Of a stretch of DNA of 64,000 bases, positions 45,694 to 55,446 are shown piece by piece (position 1 is the stretch's first letter; every line of letters begins with the position of its first letter). The notes under the pieces are model-generated. The model was not told the DNA's origin and ran no database searches. It was given only the letters and a program-made list of their open reading frames with translations. The translations under genes were made by a program, and so were the position numbers. Source of the DNA: Ecdyonurus torrentis (taxonomy: Eukaryota > Arthropoda > Insecta > Ephemeroptera > Heptageniidae); the NCBI GenBank assembly GCA_949318235.1, contig OX439133.1, forward strand, positions 24,898,697-24,962,696. Direction: 5' to 3'.

Positions 45694-46257
45694 CTGAAAT
45701 TTATTAAATATTATTTAGGTATAATACAATACAATACAGGTATAGATAGATGAAAGGGAGATAGAGACAACCACAACATAAACAAAATTAACTATAATTA
45801 TGATGAGATTTAATGACATTAAGTAAATCGGTAAATAAATGAATAAATAAATATATTGGTCTTTATTTAACATCTTAGACTGACTATTATGTCTGGAACC
45901 ACTAACTCCATTAACTTTATACAAAAAATAATACAAAAAAAGGAAATATGTTATATTTATATTTTACCATTTATATTCATATAGGAAACATTTTACTATT
46001 CAAAAACTGCTGCTAAATTGGCAAAACGTATTGAAAAATACAAGCTGAATTTTAATGGTAAAAATTATTAATTCAATCGTGTGTACACAAACTTATTCTA
46101 AGGCACGGATATAAACATATACAGGATATGATAAGTACAGAGCAGAGACTGGATAAACATACAGGATAGGAAGCTCTTGTTTAAAGACAATGGTCCTTTA
46201 TGTATGTATAGTTTAAAATTTCACCATGACAAACAGTAAACGTAACGGTGGCGCCAC

Positions 46258-46548
46258 TAGTAGAGAACCTTAACTTAATAAAGAAGCAACAACCTCATGT
46301 TTTAGGCCCTCATGTTTTAGACAGACCCGCAATACATCTGTTTATAAAGGCATGCTACTATAGTACACAAACTTTTAAGCTAAATGATTAGCTACCCACA
46401 AAATTGGAATTTTCTCATTGGATAAGAGTTTTTCGAATGTCGTTTAAGTTTTGGTACTTTTAGCGGGAGTTTCAAAAAAAATGTATTGCAGGTCTGCCTT
46501 AAACATAAGGTTGTCGCTTCTCTGTTAAGGTTCTCTAGCTACTTTAGT
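46258..46548. mobile_element. Inverted-repeat element (ACATGAGGTTGTTGC arms)
   Basis: The left arm AGAACCTTAACTTAATAAAG-AAGCAACAACCTCATGTTTTAG is mirrored by CTTAAACATAAGGTTGTCGC-TTCTCTGTTAAGGTTCTCT at the right. A half copy lies at 40705-40760. Confidence 0.65.
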
Positions 46549-46786
46549 AGCAAAATTAATTTGTCGTAAATATATAACATTTGTTTGATTTACGATTGAT
46601 GGTGGAGGACATTCAACCTACAAACCATAAGATATATCGCTATGATAAGATAGGGCATGAACATGGCAGCTCAGGAGCCTGCTCTGAGGATATAAGTTTC
46701 TGATATTCTTTTTTTTTCCCCTTTTTATATTTTTATTTAAAAAAATTCACTAACACAATTTCTATTTAAAAAAATAACAATCTTAC

Positions 46787-46830
46787 CATGTGCGGAAACT
46801 CTCCTGGTCTCGTCTGATTTCCTCCTAAAA
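46787..46830 (-). CDS. Protease 2 activation-site exon
   Basis: Encodes L-G-G-N-Q-T-R-P-G-E-F-P-H-M, close to V-G-G-N-E-T-R-L-G-E-F-P-H-M of protease 1, with the same GTAAG donor. The acceptor is inferred (AAATCAAG|TTTTAGG) because it restores frame; its pyrimidine tract is poor. Confidence 0.6.
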
Positions 46831-46857
46831 CTTGATTTCAGCAGTGTTCAAAGAGAA

Positions 46858-46936
46858 TTGAGTGCATATTTATAAACTCTCTACACGTACAGCATAGGCT
46901 GTAAAATACGGGCACTGATTGGCTGATTGTCACGGT
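46858..46936. repeat. Outer piece of the old inverted repeat, left arm
   Basis: TTTATAAACTCTCTACACGTACAGCATAGGCT and AAAATACGGGC-CTGATTGGCTG-TTGTCAC here are the inverse of 59034-59108. The arm is interrupted by the LTR element and resumes at 56579. Confidence 0.75.
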
Positions 46937-48068
46937 TGTAACGCCCCGGACCCTATAGCCTTGATTTTGTCTAGGGGTACTTAGTTTATACTCTGGCTCA
47001 GTTACAGGGCGCTACCTTTATCTTTACTATTTTAATAAAGATTGCTTAATTTACCCTCGATTACTTATTTATACCTCCTATTGCTTCCCTTCCTTACTGT
47101 TGCCATGTAGTAACATTCCTCACTGGAAATATGCAGAGTCCAAGGTCAAGTGACGTCACCTGTGCGCTGTGGTGCCGTCTCCGGAGCTCAGTTCTCGTGG
47201 TCTAATCTTCCTTAAAATACTTAAAGCACTATCTTAGACTTATTCGTATGACTATTTTACTGTATTTGATTTATTGTTAGCTAACTATTACCTACATACA
47301 ACAAACAAGAAGAAAGGCCTATGCTAATATTGAAGTCGCCATGAGGCTTCTCCAGCATGCAATGTTAAATAGAAGAATTAGGTTTAAGTTTCTGTAAATC
47401 ACACTAAACTTTATAATTGAGTTATAGTTTATTTCGTTCTACACTCAAATCATGTAATCTACACATATAATGATGCTCTTTACCTTATTAATGTTGAGAA
47501 TTCGGGGAGCCACGTCTGTGAGGCAACCTATTCAGAATCCCGTCGATCGAAGAGTGCTAATTGATTTTTCTGCACTCTTGCACAACAGCTCAGTTTTTTC
47601 GAGAAATCAATTAGTACTCGAACTCTCATTGGCCCGATCTTTACGATCAGTCCAATGAGAATTACTGCCTTAATTGATTTCCGAGTTCTTGTGATTTTAC
47701 TCCCTATTATTTACTTTATTCAATTTTAACCCGCACAACTCTTTGATTATATTATTTTATCCCTTATTCACCCTTTATTTATCCCTTATTGGTTTTCCCT
47801 TTTGTTTGATACTAAAGTGACGCTTTTCTTATACACGCCCCCCTTTTTATTCACGTAGTCCTATTTGACCACGTTGTCATGGTTACCTACAAGATCGCGG
47901 ATCTTGCTACTTTAAAATTAAACAAATATTTTATTAATTAAGACAATTTCCCTTATTCCCCCTCAACAAGGCGGAGAATGTCTCCTACCATGATTGCTTC
48001 GATAATTTAATATGTGATCTGACTCACGTAGTAGGCCCCTTTTGAATGTGGGCGGGCCGGGGGTTACA
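46937..48068 (-). repeat. 3' LTR of the retrotransposon
   Basis: 1132 bp. It differs from the other LTR at 47081, 47163, 47222 and 47941. It contains inverted pairs (CTCATTGG/CCAATGAG and AATTGATTT/AAATCAATT, about 47545-47660). Confidence 0.95.
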
Positions 48069-48084
48069 AACTACCCCCCATTAA
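48069..48084 (-). other. Polypurine-like tract before the 3' LTR
   Basis: Read on the minus strand, ATGGGGGGTAGTT directly precedes the 3' LTR. It is short and interrupted by T, so only a plausible second-strand primer site. Confidence 0.45.
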
Positions 48085-48242
48085 ATTATTCGAAACAACC
48101 ATTGGGAGACCCCTAAAGAGCATAGATTACATTTTTTTTTATACAATAATTTTATATATTAAAAAAATAATTAAAAGTTGTTTGAGAGCGGAGTCCATTT
48201 ATTTCTAGCCGATGTCGTCTTGACAGGTACGTATGATTCTGG

Positions 48243-49130
48243 TTATTGGTGGTAAAAGAGTTCCAAGAAATCATCATCTTGGTCTAGTGCGCTAGATGGA
48301 GCCTCCTCCTCCTCCTCCAAATCCTGCAGGATCTCTGCATGCATCCGCTGCATCTGTAAATCAATTTCCTTAAGTATGGGTTCTTCCACCTTTGCTACCA
48401 ATTTAAAATCTATAACATGATTTTTTAACACTAACAACTTCTCATAGTCATCCATGTGCTCTACGCTTGGTACTTCAACATTCAAAGCGGGAGGCACATT
48501 TTGAATCCCAGCAGCTTCGTTCCCTGAGAACGAAGCTGCTGGCTGAACTGCTTGCACTAGAGACTGTGTGAAAGTCTCCTGCCTGTACGACTCCCCGCCC
48601 TGAATGTCGGCACCTACATTGGATTCTTGGCTCTCTCTCGTGGTTACTGATTGGTTCACCACTTGTCTTAACAACGACTTTTTTCGAGCTTGCAAGCTCC
48701 TCCTACTGTTCCTAACGGTCCTGTTCTTTTCTTGTGGTCGACTGGTTGTGTGGGGTGGACGGCCACTACCGCGGAACATGCCGTTGGATCCTAACCTTTC
48801 TTGGATACTTCTTCTCGGTGGGGTCACTACAGGCTGTCTTGGCTCGGAAGTAGCCTGTATCACATATGGCTGCTGCCAATGCTGAGTGGTTGGCTGAATC
48901 ACAGCCATCCTAGTCAACCCTGCTAGTGGCTCTTGTTCACTTGGTCTGGCCATCGACAGTAGAGGTGCATTTAACTGACTTCCTGGGTTCGTCACAGTCA
49001 CCAACTGTGGTGGTTGTTGGGCCGATGGTGCCAAGCACTGTGTTTGGAAGGTGCTTGCTGGCACCAGCATCCACACTCCTTGCGATGGTCTTACTGCTCC
49101 TTGCGTCACGTACGTACTTTGTTCTGCCAT
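48243..49130 (-). CDS. Extra ORF downstream of pol, unknown function
   Basis: 295 residues with its own ATG, between pol and the 3' LTR, the place where env lies in some relatives. It has no signal peptide or membrane segment, so it is not a typical envelope. It is Gln/Ser/Thr/Pro-rich at the start, has a basic Arg/Ser stretch around residues 105-150 and an acidic end with E-E-E-E-E and D-Q-D-D-D. It is fully open while pol is not. I do not recognise it. Confidence 0.6.
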   Translation of the reverse strand: MAEQSTYVTQGAVRPSQGVWMLVPASTFQTQCLAPSAQQPPQLVTVTNPGSQLNAPLLSMARPSEQEPLAGLTRMAVIQPTTQHWQQPYVIQATSEPRQPVVTPPRRSIQERLGSNGMFRGSGRPPHTTSRPQEKNRTVRNSRRSLQARKKSLLRQVVNQSVTTRESQESNVGADIQGGESYRQETFTQSLVQAVQPAASFSGNEAAGIQNVPPALNVEVPSVEHMDDYEKLLVLKNHVIDFKLVAKVEEPILKEIDLQMQRMHAEILQDLEEEEEAPSSALDQDDDFLELFYHQ

Positions 49131-49177
49131 CTAAAAGTCATAATACAATGATTAACCCTTTTTTTTTTTTTTTTTTT

Positions 49178-49741
49178 TTATATATAACGTTTTGGCTTTT
49201 TTAGATTTTGCCTACTCCTGAACGCATACAAGGGCATAGTAGGTGGGCCCATTATACCAGGACGCATATAATTATAACCTGTACCGGACAACACAGGGGA
49301 ATGGATAGGAGAAGGCGTAACCTTGGATAGGACCGCCTCTTCCACCAATGGGTTATTTCCTGATTCTTTACTCCCTGATACTTGTTCCTGGTTGCTCTCC
49401 TCTTCGTCTTCTCCTTCCTCCGCAACTCCCTGCAGGTTATTCACCCATGGCGGCCTTCTATAGTAGGGCTTCACTTGATCCACGTTTATAGTTCCTCGAG
49501 CCTGGCCGCTTAAATCCTGCAAAGTAAATACATTTTGTCCTAGCTGAGTTTTCAACTCATAAGGACCTTCATACAATGGTACTAACCCAGCCGTAATTTG
49601 CTTACTAGCATCACTCAACACGTGAGTTCTGCGCAACACATGATCTCCACATTTAAATGTATGTCTTTTTCTCCCTTTATTATAGTACTTACTTTGTTTT
49701 TGTCTTTCCCTTTTTACCTTGCTCTTGGTCCTTTCCACCAC
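49178..49741 (-). pseudogene. Retrotransposon integrase C-terminal region
   Basis: 187 codons in the integrase frame. It holds the basic helix Q-K-x-x-Y-Y-N-K and the F-K-C-G-D-H-V-L ... L-V-P-L-Y-E-G-P-Y module typical of Ty3/gypsy integrases. A Glu/Ser/Asn-rich tail follows. Confidence 0.8.
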
Positions 49742-49780
49742 CTCCTGCAGTTTCCTCCTGGTGGTTTTTGCATATTCTCC

Positions 49781-50701
49781 TTACTCCATGTCTTTGAGCT
49801 GAACCAGCGGCGAGTCAAAGGGAGTCTGCAATTCTCTCCCATACGTTAGCATGGCAGGCGTATATCCTGTAGCATCACTCACCGCTGTCCTCATGGCAAA
49901 GGCGGTTGCATGGAGATATCTATCCCAATCCTTGTGGTTTGCCGCATAAGTTTTGATGCATTGCTTGATTGTCCGATTTGCCCGCTCTGTTGGATTTCCT
50001 TGAGGGCGGTATGGTACAATTTTTCTTGGTTGTATATTAAGAATTGCACAAACTTGGGACCATACCTTGCTAAAAAAGACCGAAGCATTATCAGAAAGTA
50101 GAGATGTACAAAATCCATACCTACAACAATATTCAATCAATCTTTCCGCTATGACCTTTGTAGTTATTTTCCGCAAAGGGAAAATTTCTACATTTTTTGT
50201 GAACGTGTCCATGATAACCAACGCATACTCATGCCCTCTCCCTGATTTTATGAGAGGCCCAATTACATCAAGGGCCAAAGATTTACCTGGTGCTCCTGCG
50301 GACCTTGAATCATGCATCCCATACTGCCCACTATTTCTCGGTTTTACCCTTTGGCAGACTGGACAGCTTCTGACGTAATCTTGGATATCCTTTTTAATGT
50401 TCCTCCATACATAGGAATTTAAAACTCTAGCTTGAGTTTTCTTATATCCCATATGACCACATAGTACACTGTCGTGATACTGGTTTAATACTAGTTGACG
50501 TAAGTGCTTGGGTACCACTATTAAATCCTCTCCATGCTGACCTATCCTAACCAACATACCTTGTATCAATTTATATTGGTTAGTACTTACTGTGGTTGTA
50601 GTCTCAGCAAGCGCTACCAATTCAGGGTCTTTGCGTTGCTCTCGTTCCCACTCAGATACTCTTTGCGGCAAAGGTGTGGGACATACTTGGGTCAACTGCA
50701 T
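49781..50701 (-). CDS. Retrotransposon integrase core
   Basis: About 306 codons. It has the zinc-binding H-x-H-C-C domain (Y-H-D-S-V-L-C-G-H and S-C-P-V-C-Q) and a DDE core (L-D-V-I-G-P, L-L-S-D-N-A, and P-T-E-R-A-N-R). It ends at an in-frame TAA (49781-49783), after which the same frame carries the C-terminal part. Confidence 0.85.
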   Translation of the reverse strand: MQLTQVCPTPLPQRVSEWEREQRKDPELVALAETTTTVSTNQYKLIQGMLVRIGQHGEDLIVVPKHLRQLVLNQYHDSVLCGHMGYKKTQARVLNSYVWRNIKKDIQDYVRSCPVCQRVKPRNSGQYGMHDSRSAGAPGKSLALDVIGPLIKSGRGHEYALVIMDTFTKNVEIFPLRKITTKVIAERLIEYCCRYGFCTSLLSDNASVFFSKVWSQVCAILNIQPRKIVPYRPQGNPTERANRTIKQCIKTYAANHKDWDRYLHATAFAMRTAVSDATGYTPAMLTYGRELQTPFDSPLVQLKDME

Positions 50702-50802
50702 ACTGGGTCATACTGCATCATCCTTGGCAACCTCCTTGGTACTTGTGCTACACTAGCTCTCTTTACCTTGGGTTTCACTAAGAGTGAGCGTGGACGTGGT
50801 AC

Positions 50803-51165
50803 CTATTTCTCCCCTTTTTCTTCCTTGCATAGTTCCTCCTTACGTGTTTCCGTAAAGAAAACATCCAGATTCAGTGTTGCCTCCATTCCACTGACCTCTA
50901 ACTCCTTCTTTTGCTTACCTTCTCTATACTCCTTTCTGAGTCGCGAGCAACATTTACGACACTCATGTGCCGCGGTTCCTTCATAGGGTAAGAACGTCAA
51001 TTTGCCTTCTTCTTCCTCTTCTTGGAGAGGTCGTACTTCATCCAGCATGGTTCCCTTATCATACGTTGTTTCTGGTCCACAGGGCCCTCTACTCAACATA
51101 TCTGCCACCAGATTCATTTTCCCCGGGCGATGTTTAATGGTGATATCCTGTCCAGCGAGTCTCAT
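50803..51165 (-). pseudogene. Retrotransposon RNase H end, shifted frame
   Basis: About 120 residues starting M-R-L-A-G-Q-D-I-T-I-K-H-R-P-G-K and including N-x-V-A-D-x-L-S-R, the usual end of the RNase H domain. An acidic/basic tether follows. It is in a different frame from both neighbours. Confidence 0.7.
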
Positions 51166-51712
51166 AGCCCATCAACTTATACGGCCCGAGGGCTCCTCCA
51201 TGTACAGCGGCGGCATCTGTCTCTACAGTACAATGGCTGTAGGCCGTATAATGACGGAATTTTTGCAGCGCGGAAACCAGTGCCAATGCCTCTATCTCCA
51301 CTGCGCAGTAATTTTGCTCCGCAGGAGATAGTGTTCTGCTATAGAACGCCACTGGTCTCAGCCTTGCCTTCTCATCTTCTTGCATCAAGGCTCCTGAGAT
51401 CCCCAACATACTCCCGTCTACATGCACTATGAACTCTCGCGTCCTATCAGGCAGTGCAAGACAATCTTCGGAAAGCAAGGCCTGCCGCATACTATCAAAT
51501 GACTGCTGCTGCGCTGGCTTCCATGACCACTTTTCTCCCTTTTTGAGCAACTTATACAATGGTTTGGCCTTGAGAGCAAAATCTCGTATAAACTGCCTAT
51601 AGAACCCGATCCCACCTAAAAACTCTTGTATATTTTTCTTTGTTTTAGGCACGGGAAACTCTGAGATGGCCCTCACCTTGTCCGGGTCTGCCCTTATTTC
51701 ACCTAGGGTCAC
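51134..51712 (-). pseudogene. Retrotransposon RT connection and RNase H
   Basis: Same frame as the reverse transcriptase, past the TGA. It contains FLGGIGFYRQFI, the RNase H start F-I-V-H-V-D-G-S and the Y-S-R-T-L-S-P-A-E-x-N-Y motif. The frame is lost near 51160, where the expected W-A-x-R-L segment continues one base out of register. Confidence 0.8.
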
Positions 51713-51721
51713 TATATGGCC

Positions 51722-53278
51722 TCACAGCTTAATTTGTTTACAAGCCACCTGTATTTTTTTAGGATTTATGGTAAACCCGGCACTGTGCAGTCTGGCAAAG
51801 ATATCCTGCAGATGGGTTGCATGTTCCTCGTAGCTTTTGCTCCACACAGTAATATCGTCTAAAAAACTACAACAATACTTCATTGAAGCCCCATCCAGCA
51901 CCTGATCCATCACTCGTTGGAACACCCATGGTGCGGGCTTCACTCCCATAGGCATTCTCTTATACCTGAAGCTTCCTCTATGGGGCGTCACGAAGGCTGT
52001 AACATTCTTATGTTCTGGTTTCAACATTATCTGATGAAATCCCATGCTTAAGTCAAGAACGCTATACACCTTAGCGTTACTTAATTGTGACAAGATCCAA
52101 TCGATGCGTTGTAACTGATATGGGGTGCTCTTTATACGGGACCCCAGGGGCCTGTAATCTACACAGAGTCTATAATTAGGGGCCCCTTGCTTACCCTTAC
52201 CCTTTTTCTTCACTATGACTGGGCAAAATGCCCATGGACTGTCATAGCATGGTTCTATCAAGTCATCTTCTATTTGCTGATCAATCAAATAGTCGAGTAT
52301 GTCTCGTCTTGCTTTGTTCAGGGGGCGAAGAGCACTCCTGTAGGGAGTAGAATCTCCCACGTCCAGCTCACACTCGAACCCCCTGACAGTCCCTGGCTTG
52401 CTCGAAAACAACCCCTTCCTTACATACTGGTTAATTACCTTACCGAGTGCATCCTTGTTGTCCACACTCGTCTCTATTGAACCTACTAACCTTTCAGTCC
52501 ACTCACTTTTTACTTCCATAAAATTTGCCTCGGCACCACACGTGGCCTTGGCAAAAGGCATTATTTCCTGGGGTTCTCCTCCAACTGTCCATCCTTTTTC
52601 TGCTAAATTTACATTTAGCTTCGTCGCAGCTAAGAAATCCCGCCCCAAAATGATTTGCTTGTTTAGAGTTGGCAATAAATAAAACTTTTGCTTCCTACTC
52701 CCTCCTGGCCACTTTACATTTACCGAGGCGGTCCCCTCTAGATTTGTCATACCCTCGGCCAGAGTCAATGGACTTTGCTCTCCTTTAATTTTAAACCCTG
52801 CAGCTCGTATGGCTTGCGTTATATCCCCTCCCACTATACTATGGCTGCTGCCAGTATCTAACAGAGCCGAATACATTTTGTTTAATATTTTTACCTGGAT
52901 CAACGGCTCTACTACTGGCTCAACCTTAGTTACATTTGCACTAACCTGTGATTCTGCTCTTTGTTCCATCACATTTTCCTCCCTTGGGATATTTTTTATT
53001 TCTACACTACTTGGACTTACATTTAAATTATTTACTGCTAACACGTTAAAAACCTCTTCATCTACACGCTTTGCAGGAGAATCAACATGGAACCCTACAC
53101 TGTCGTTTGGTATCAGTGGATTGGCAAGAAGGTCTGACTGGTGATTTCCTAGCCGTCGTTTCTTCTTGTCATACCATCTCCTTCGATTCCTCCTTGCTCG
53201 CCACTGCACACGACTATATTTTTTCCTTGCTGGGATTAGATAACTCTCGTTATTCTCATGTTGATCCCCCTCCTGCAC
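51722..53278 (-). CDS. Retrotransposon protease and reverse transcriptase
   Basis: 518 codons. An aspartic protease with L-L-D-T-G-S-S lies at about residue 139, followed by reverse transcriptase with LDLSMGFHQI, MPMGVKPAPWVFQRVM and the catalytic FLDD box. It has no own ATG and presumably is made by frameshifting from gag. It ends at an in-frame TGA (51722-51724), after which homology continues in the same frame, so the stop is a nonsense change. Confidence 0.85.
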   Translation of the reverse strand: MQEGDQHENNESYLIPARKKYSRVQWRARRNRRRWYDKKKRRLGNHQSDLLANPLIPNDSVGFHVDSPAKRVDEEVFNVLAVNNLNVSPSSVEIKNIPREENVMEQRAESQVSANVTKVEPVVEPLIQVKILNKMYSALLDTGSSHSIVGGDITQAIRAAGFKIKGEQSPLTLAEGMTNLEGTASVNVKWPGGSRKQKFYLLPTLNKQIILGRDFLAATKLNVNLAEKGWTVGGEPQEIMPFAKATCGAEANFMEVKSEWTERLVGSIETSVDNKDALGKVINQYVRKGLFSSKPGTVRGFECELDVGDSTPYRSALRPLNKARRDILDYLIDQQIEDDLIEPCYDSPWAFCPVIVKKKGKGKQGAPNYRLCVDYRPLGSRIKSTPYQLQRIDWILSQLSNAKVYSVLDLSMGFHQIMLKPEHKNVTAFVTPHRGSFRYKRMPMGVKPAPWVFQRVMDQVLDGASMKYCCSFLDDITVWSKSYEEHATHLQDIFARLHSAGFTINPKKIQVACKQIKL

Positions 53279-53283
53279 CTAGC

Positions 53284-53586
53284 CTATTCGCGTGGTGGGG
53301 GTCTGGCATTTCCCTCATCAGTAGGAGTTCTCCCAGCTGATGGACAATATCTGGCAATATGACCCGGCTGCTCGCACCTATAACATCTTATACCACCCCC
53401 CCCTGGGCCTTTGCTCATTTCCTTCTCCTCTTGGTACAGGGGGTGTATCGCGAGGTCACTCTTGACCTGGAGCGGGTCTCCTCCAAGATCCAGCACGCGC
53501 ATCGCCTTGACGCGGAGGTCTACTTGGTACCCGCGCTGGTTCTGGTTCTCGACTGTTGGCCTGCATTCTTGCTCTATATGGGTCAA
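53284..53586 (-). CDS. Gag C-terminal frame with zinc knuckle
   Basis: About 100 residues, +1 relative to the main gag ORF. It includes the CCHC knuckle C-Y-R-C-E-Q-P-G-H-I-A-R-Y-C, which binds nucleic acid in Gag. It ends with TAG just before the protease frame. The ATG-like beginning is arbitrary; it is a continuation. Confidence 0.7.
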   Translation of the reverse strand: MTHIEQECRPTVENQNQRGYQVDLRVKAMRVLDLGGDPLQVKSDLAIHPLYQEEKEMSKGPGGGGIRCYRCEQPGHIARYCPSAGRTPTDEGNARPPPRE

Positions 53587-55321
53587 GCGCTGCTAAACTT
53601 ACGGGTCCCATACTTGACCTCCCTGCTGTTGGAGTTTGGGTTGCGTGACACTGTCTCCTTGGCTCGCTCTCCTTTCGTTCCTTTGTTCCTTGCTTTCCTT
53701 GCCCGCCATAAGCCAAAGAGGGCTCCAAACATTGACTTGGGTCTGGTGGTGGGACGTATGACCTTTCCAACAGCACAGCCTCTTGAATGACCAACGCTTC
53801 CTGCGCTAGCTGCCTCATCGTATAAAATCTCCTGCCATAGATGAACCGACGATATTCTGGGTGCATCTGACGCAGAACTCTCTGTACTCTTACACCCTCT
53901 TCTATAGTGTCGTCTATCCTTCTGTAATATCTGTCGATCACTTGCACATAAGTGGACAATGGCTCATCTGCATGCTGCGTACGACGGTCTAACTCTCTGG
54001 TCAGACTTTCTATATAATCTGCTGGCCCATATTCTCTCATGAATGCTCCCGAGAATGCATCAAGATCATCCCAACCACCATAAAAATCCCACCATCTGGC
54101 GGCGTCATCTATCAGCATTGTGGGCATATGCGTAGTAAGCAGCATTTGCGGGGTTCCCCCGAGTGTTCTTGCATACCTTGCATAAGCCTCCAGGAAATCC
54201 GCTGGTGACATTGGATCACTATGTCCCTCAAAGGTAGGTGGTGCGGCTCTTGGTATGCCGTACGGGCCCATCAGAGGATGCGCAAAGTGTGGGAACGGTT
54301 GCGGCGGATATTGCCATCCCCCAAAATCCCCTCTTGGTTGTCTTTCATACTCTCTTCTCTGTGGTCTCTCATACTCTCTTCTTTGCCTCTCGTACTCTCC
54401 TCTTGATGGTCTCTCATACTCCCTTCTCGGCTGTCTCTCATACTCTCTTCTCGGCTGTCTCTCATACTCTCTTCTCGGCTGTCTCCCATACTCTCCTCTT
54501 GATGGTCCTTCATACCATTCTGGCCCATCCCTGCGGGGAATTTCCCTACCATCTCGCTCCTCTTCTTCCTCTCCTTCATATACAGGTGACTCCTGTCTCC
54601 TACCTCCTTGCCTACCATGCGAACATGACTCACCATCGTATTCAGGGTTTGCTAAAGCTCCACCCTCTTCTTCAGGCTCTGGAGGAGATAAGTTTAGTTC
54701 CTGCATATCTTCTCTACCTCGTAAATTATTCAACCTACGCTCCAATCCTGCTCTCTCTTCTTCTGTTATTATACCCCTTCCACTTTGCTCCTCATTTTCA
54801 TTATCCAAAGCGTACAAGGTCCTTACCTGTCTCCTTGCCTGGTTTATTATCCCAGACAGCATTTGTCGTTCCCGCGTCCCAACATTTCCGGGGGGTTCTA
54901 TCGGGTACACAAGCTGGTCTAACAACTCATTTCTTCCCCTACCCAAAGCTGCCCTATTACCCTCATCTCGCAACCCTGCAGGGTTTTGCAAGGGGGCTAA
55001 TGGCCTTTGCCTTAGGTAGTCTTGTCTTACTCTAATTTGGCTATGCTCACCCCTACCTTCACGCGTCGCGGTCAAGAGACCTGCAGGCCGTGCACTGCTC
55101 GCAGGCTGTCCTTGATGAGACCGTCCTTCTCTACGTTCCGCAGGACGCAGTGGGGGTTCCGCCTGGAGGTTCCTCTGTCCCGGGAGAGGTACTGGTGCTC
55201 CTCTCTCCCGGCGGTTCTCTGCCTCTTGCAGTAACTCCTCCAGCTCAGGGCTGAATCTTTCGTCTCCTTCGTTTTCCATATTCTGTTTCTGCAAAACACG
55301 AATTTTCAACCTTTCCGTCAA
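53456..55321 (-). CDS. Retrotransposon gag (main ORF)
   Basis: A 621-residue ORF opening the element. The N-terminal half is Arg/Glu/Gln-rich. The middle has about six tandem repeats of the type R-R-E-Y-E-R-Q-P (around residues 280-330). A capsid-like region follows (W-W-D-F-Y, then A-F-M-R-E-Y-G-P). It lacks the zinc knuckle, which lies in another frame overlapping its end (53284-53586). The gag of this element is therefore split between two frames, by mutation or by programmed shifting. Confidence 0.8.
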   Translation of the reverse strand: MTERLKIRVLQKQNMENEGDERFSPELEELLQEAENRRERGAPVPLPGQRNLQAEPPLRPAERREGRSHQGQPASSARPAGLLTATREGRGEHSQIRVRQDYLRQRPLAPLQNPAGLRDEGNRAALGRGRNELLDQLVYPIEPPGNVGTRERQMLSGIINQARRQVRTLYALDNENEEQSGRGIITEEERAGLERRLNNLRGREDMQELNLSPPEPEEEGGALANPEYDGESCSHGRQGGRRQESPVYEGEEEEERDGREIPRRDGPEWYEGPSRGEYGRQPRREYERQPRREYERQPRREYERPSRGEYERQRREYERPQRREYERQPRGDFGGWQYPPQPFPHFAHPLMGPYGIPRAAPPTFEGHSDPMSPADFLEAYARYARTLGGTPQMLLTTHMPTMLIDDAARWWDFYGGWDDLDAFSGAFMREYGPADYIESLTRELDRRTQHADEPLSTYVQVIDRYYRRIDDTIEEGVRVQRVLRQMHPEYRRFIYGRRFYTMRQLAQEALVIQEAVLLERSYVPPPDPSQCLEPSLAYGGQGKQGTKERKESEPRRQCHATQTPTAGRSSMGPVSLAALDPYRARMQANSREPEPARVPSRPPRQGDARAGSWRRPAPGQE

Positions 55322-55423
55322 GCAAAGTTAACTTCTCCCTTTATGGGGGCCACTACTGCTTGACAAAATTGGTATTATGAGCAATTCAATACAATGTAAA
55401 TTTAGACTTAAGTTTTGGATTTT

Positions 55424-55443
55424 GATCCCGGCCGTTGTCCCCA
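55424..55443 (-). other. Primer binding site of the retrotransposon
   Basis: On the minus strand, three bases after the 5' LTR, TGGGGACAACGGCCGGG begins with the TGG expected to pair with a tRNA CCA end. The priming tRNA was not identified. Confidence 0.6.
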
Positions 55444-55446
55444 CTT

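Noticed and set aside
47470..47658. A 62-codon frame present in both LTRs
   Set aside because: Duplicated with the LTRs, on the strand opposite to the element's genes, and low in coding character.
54238..55035. Long plus-strand frames opposite gag, with repeated Y-S-L-L-C-like words
   Set aside because: They mirror the Arg/Glu-rich repeats of gag on the other strand.
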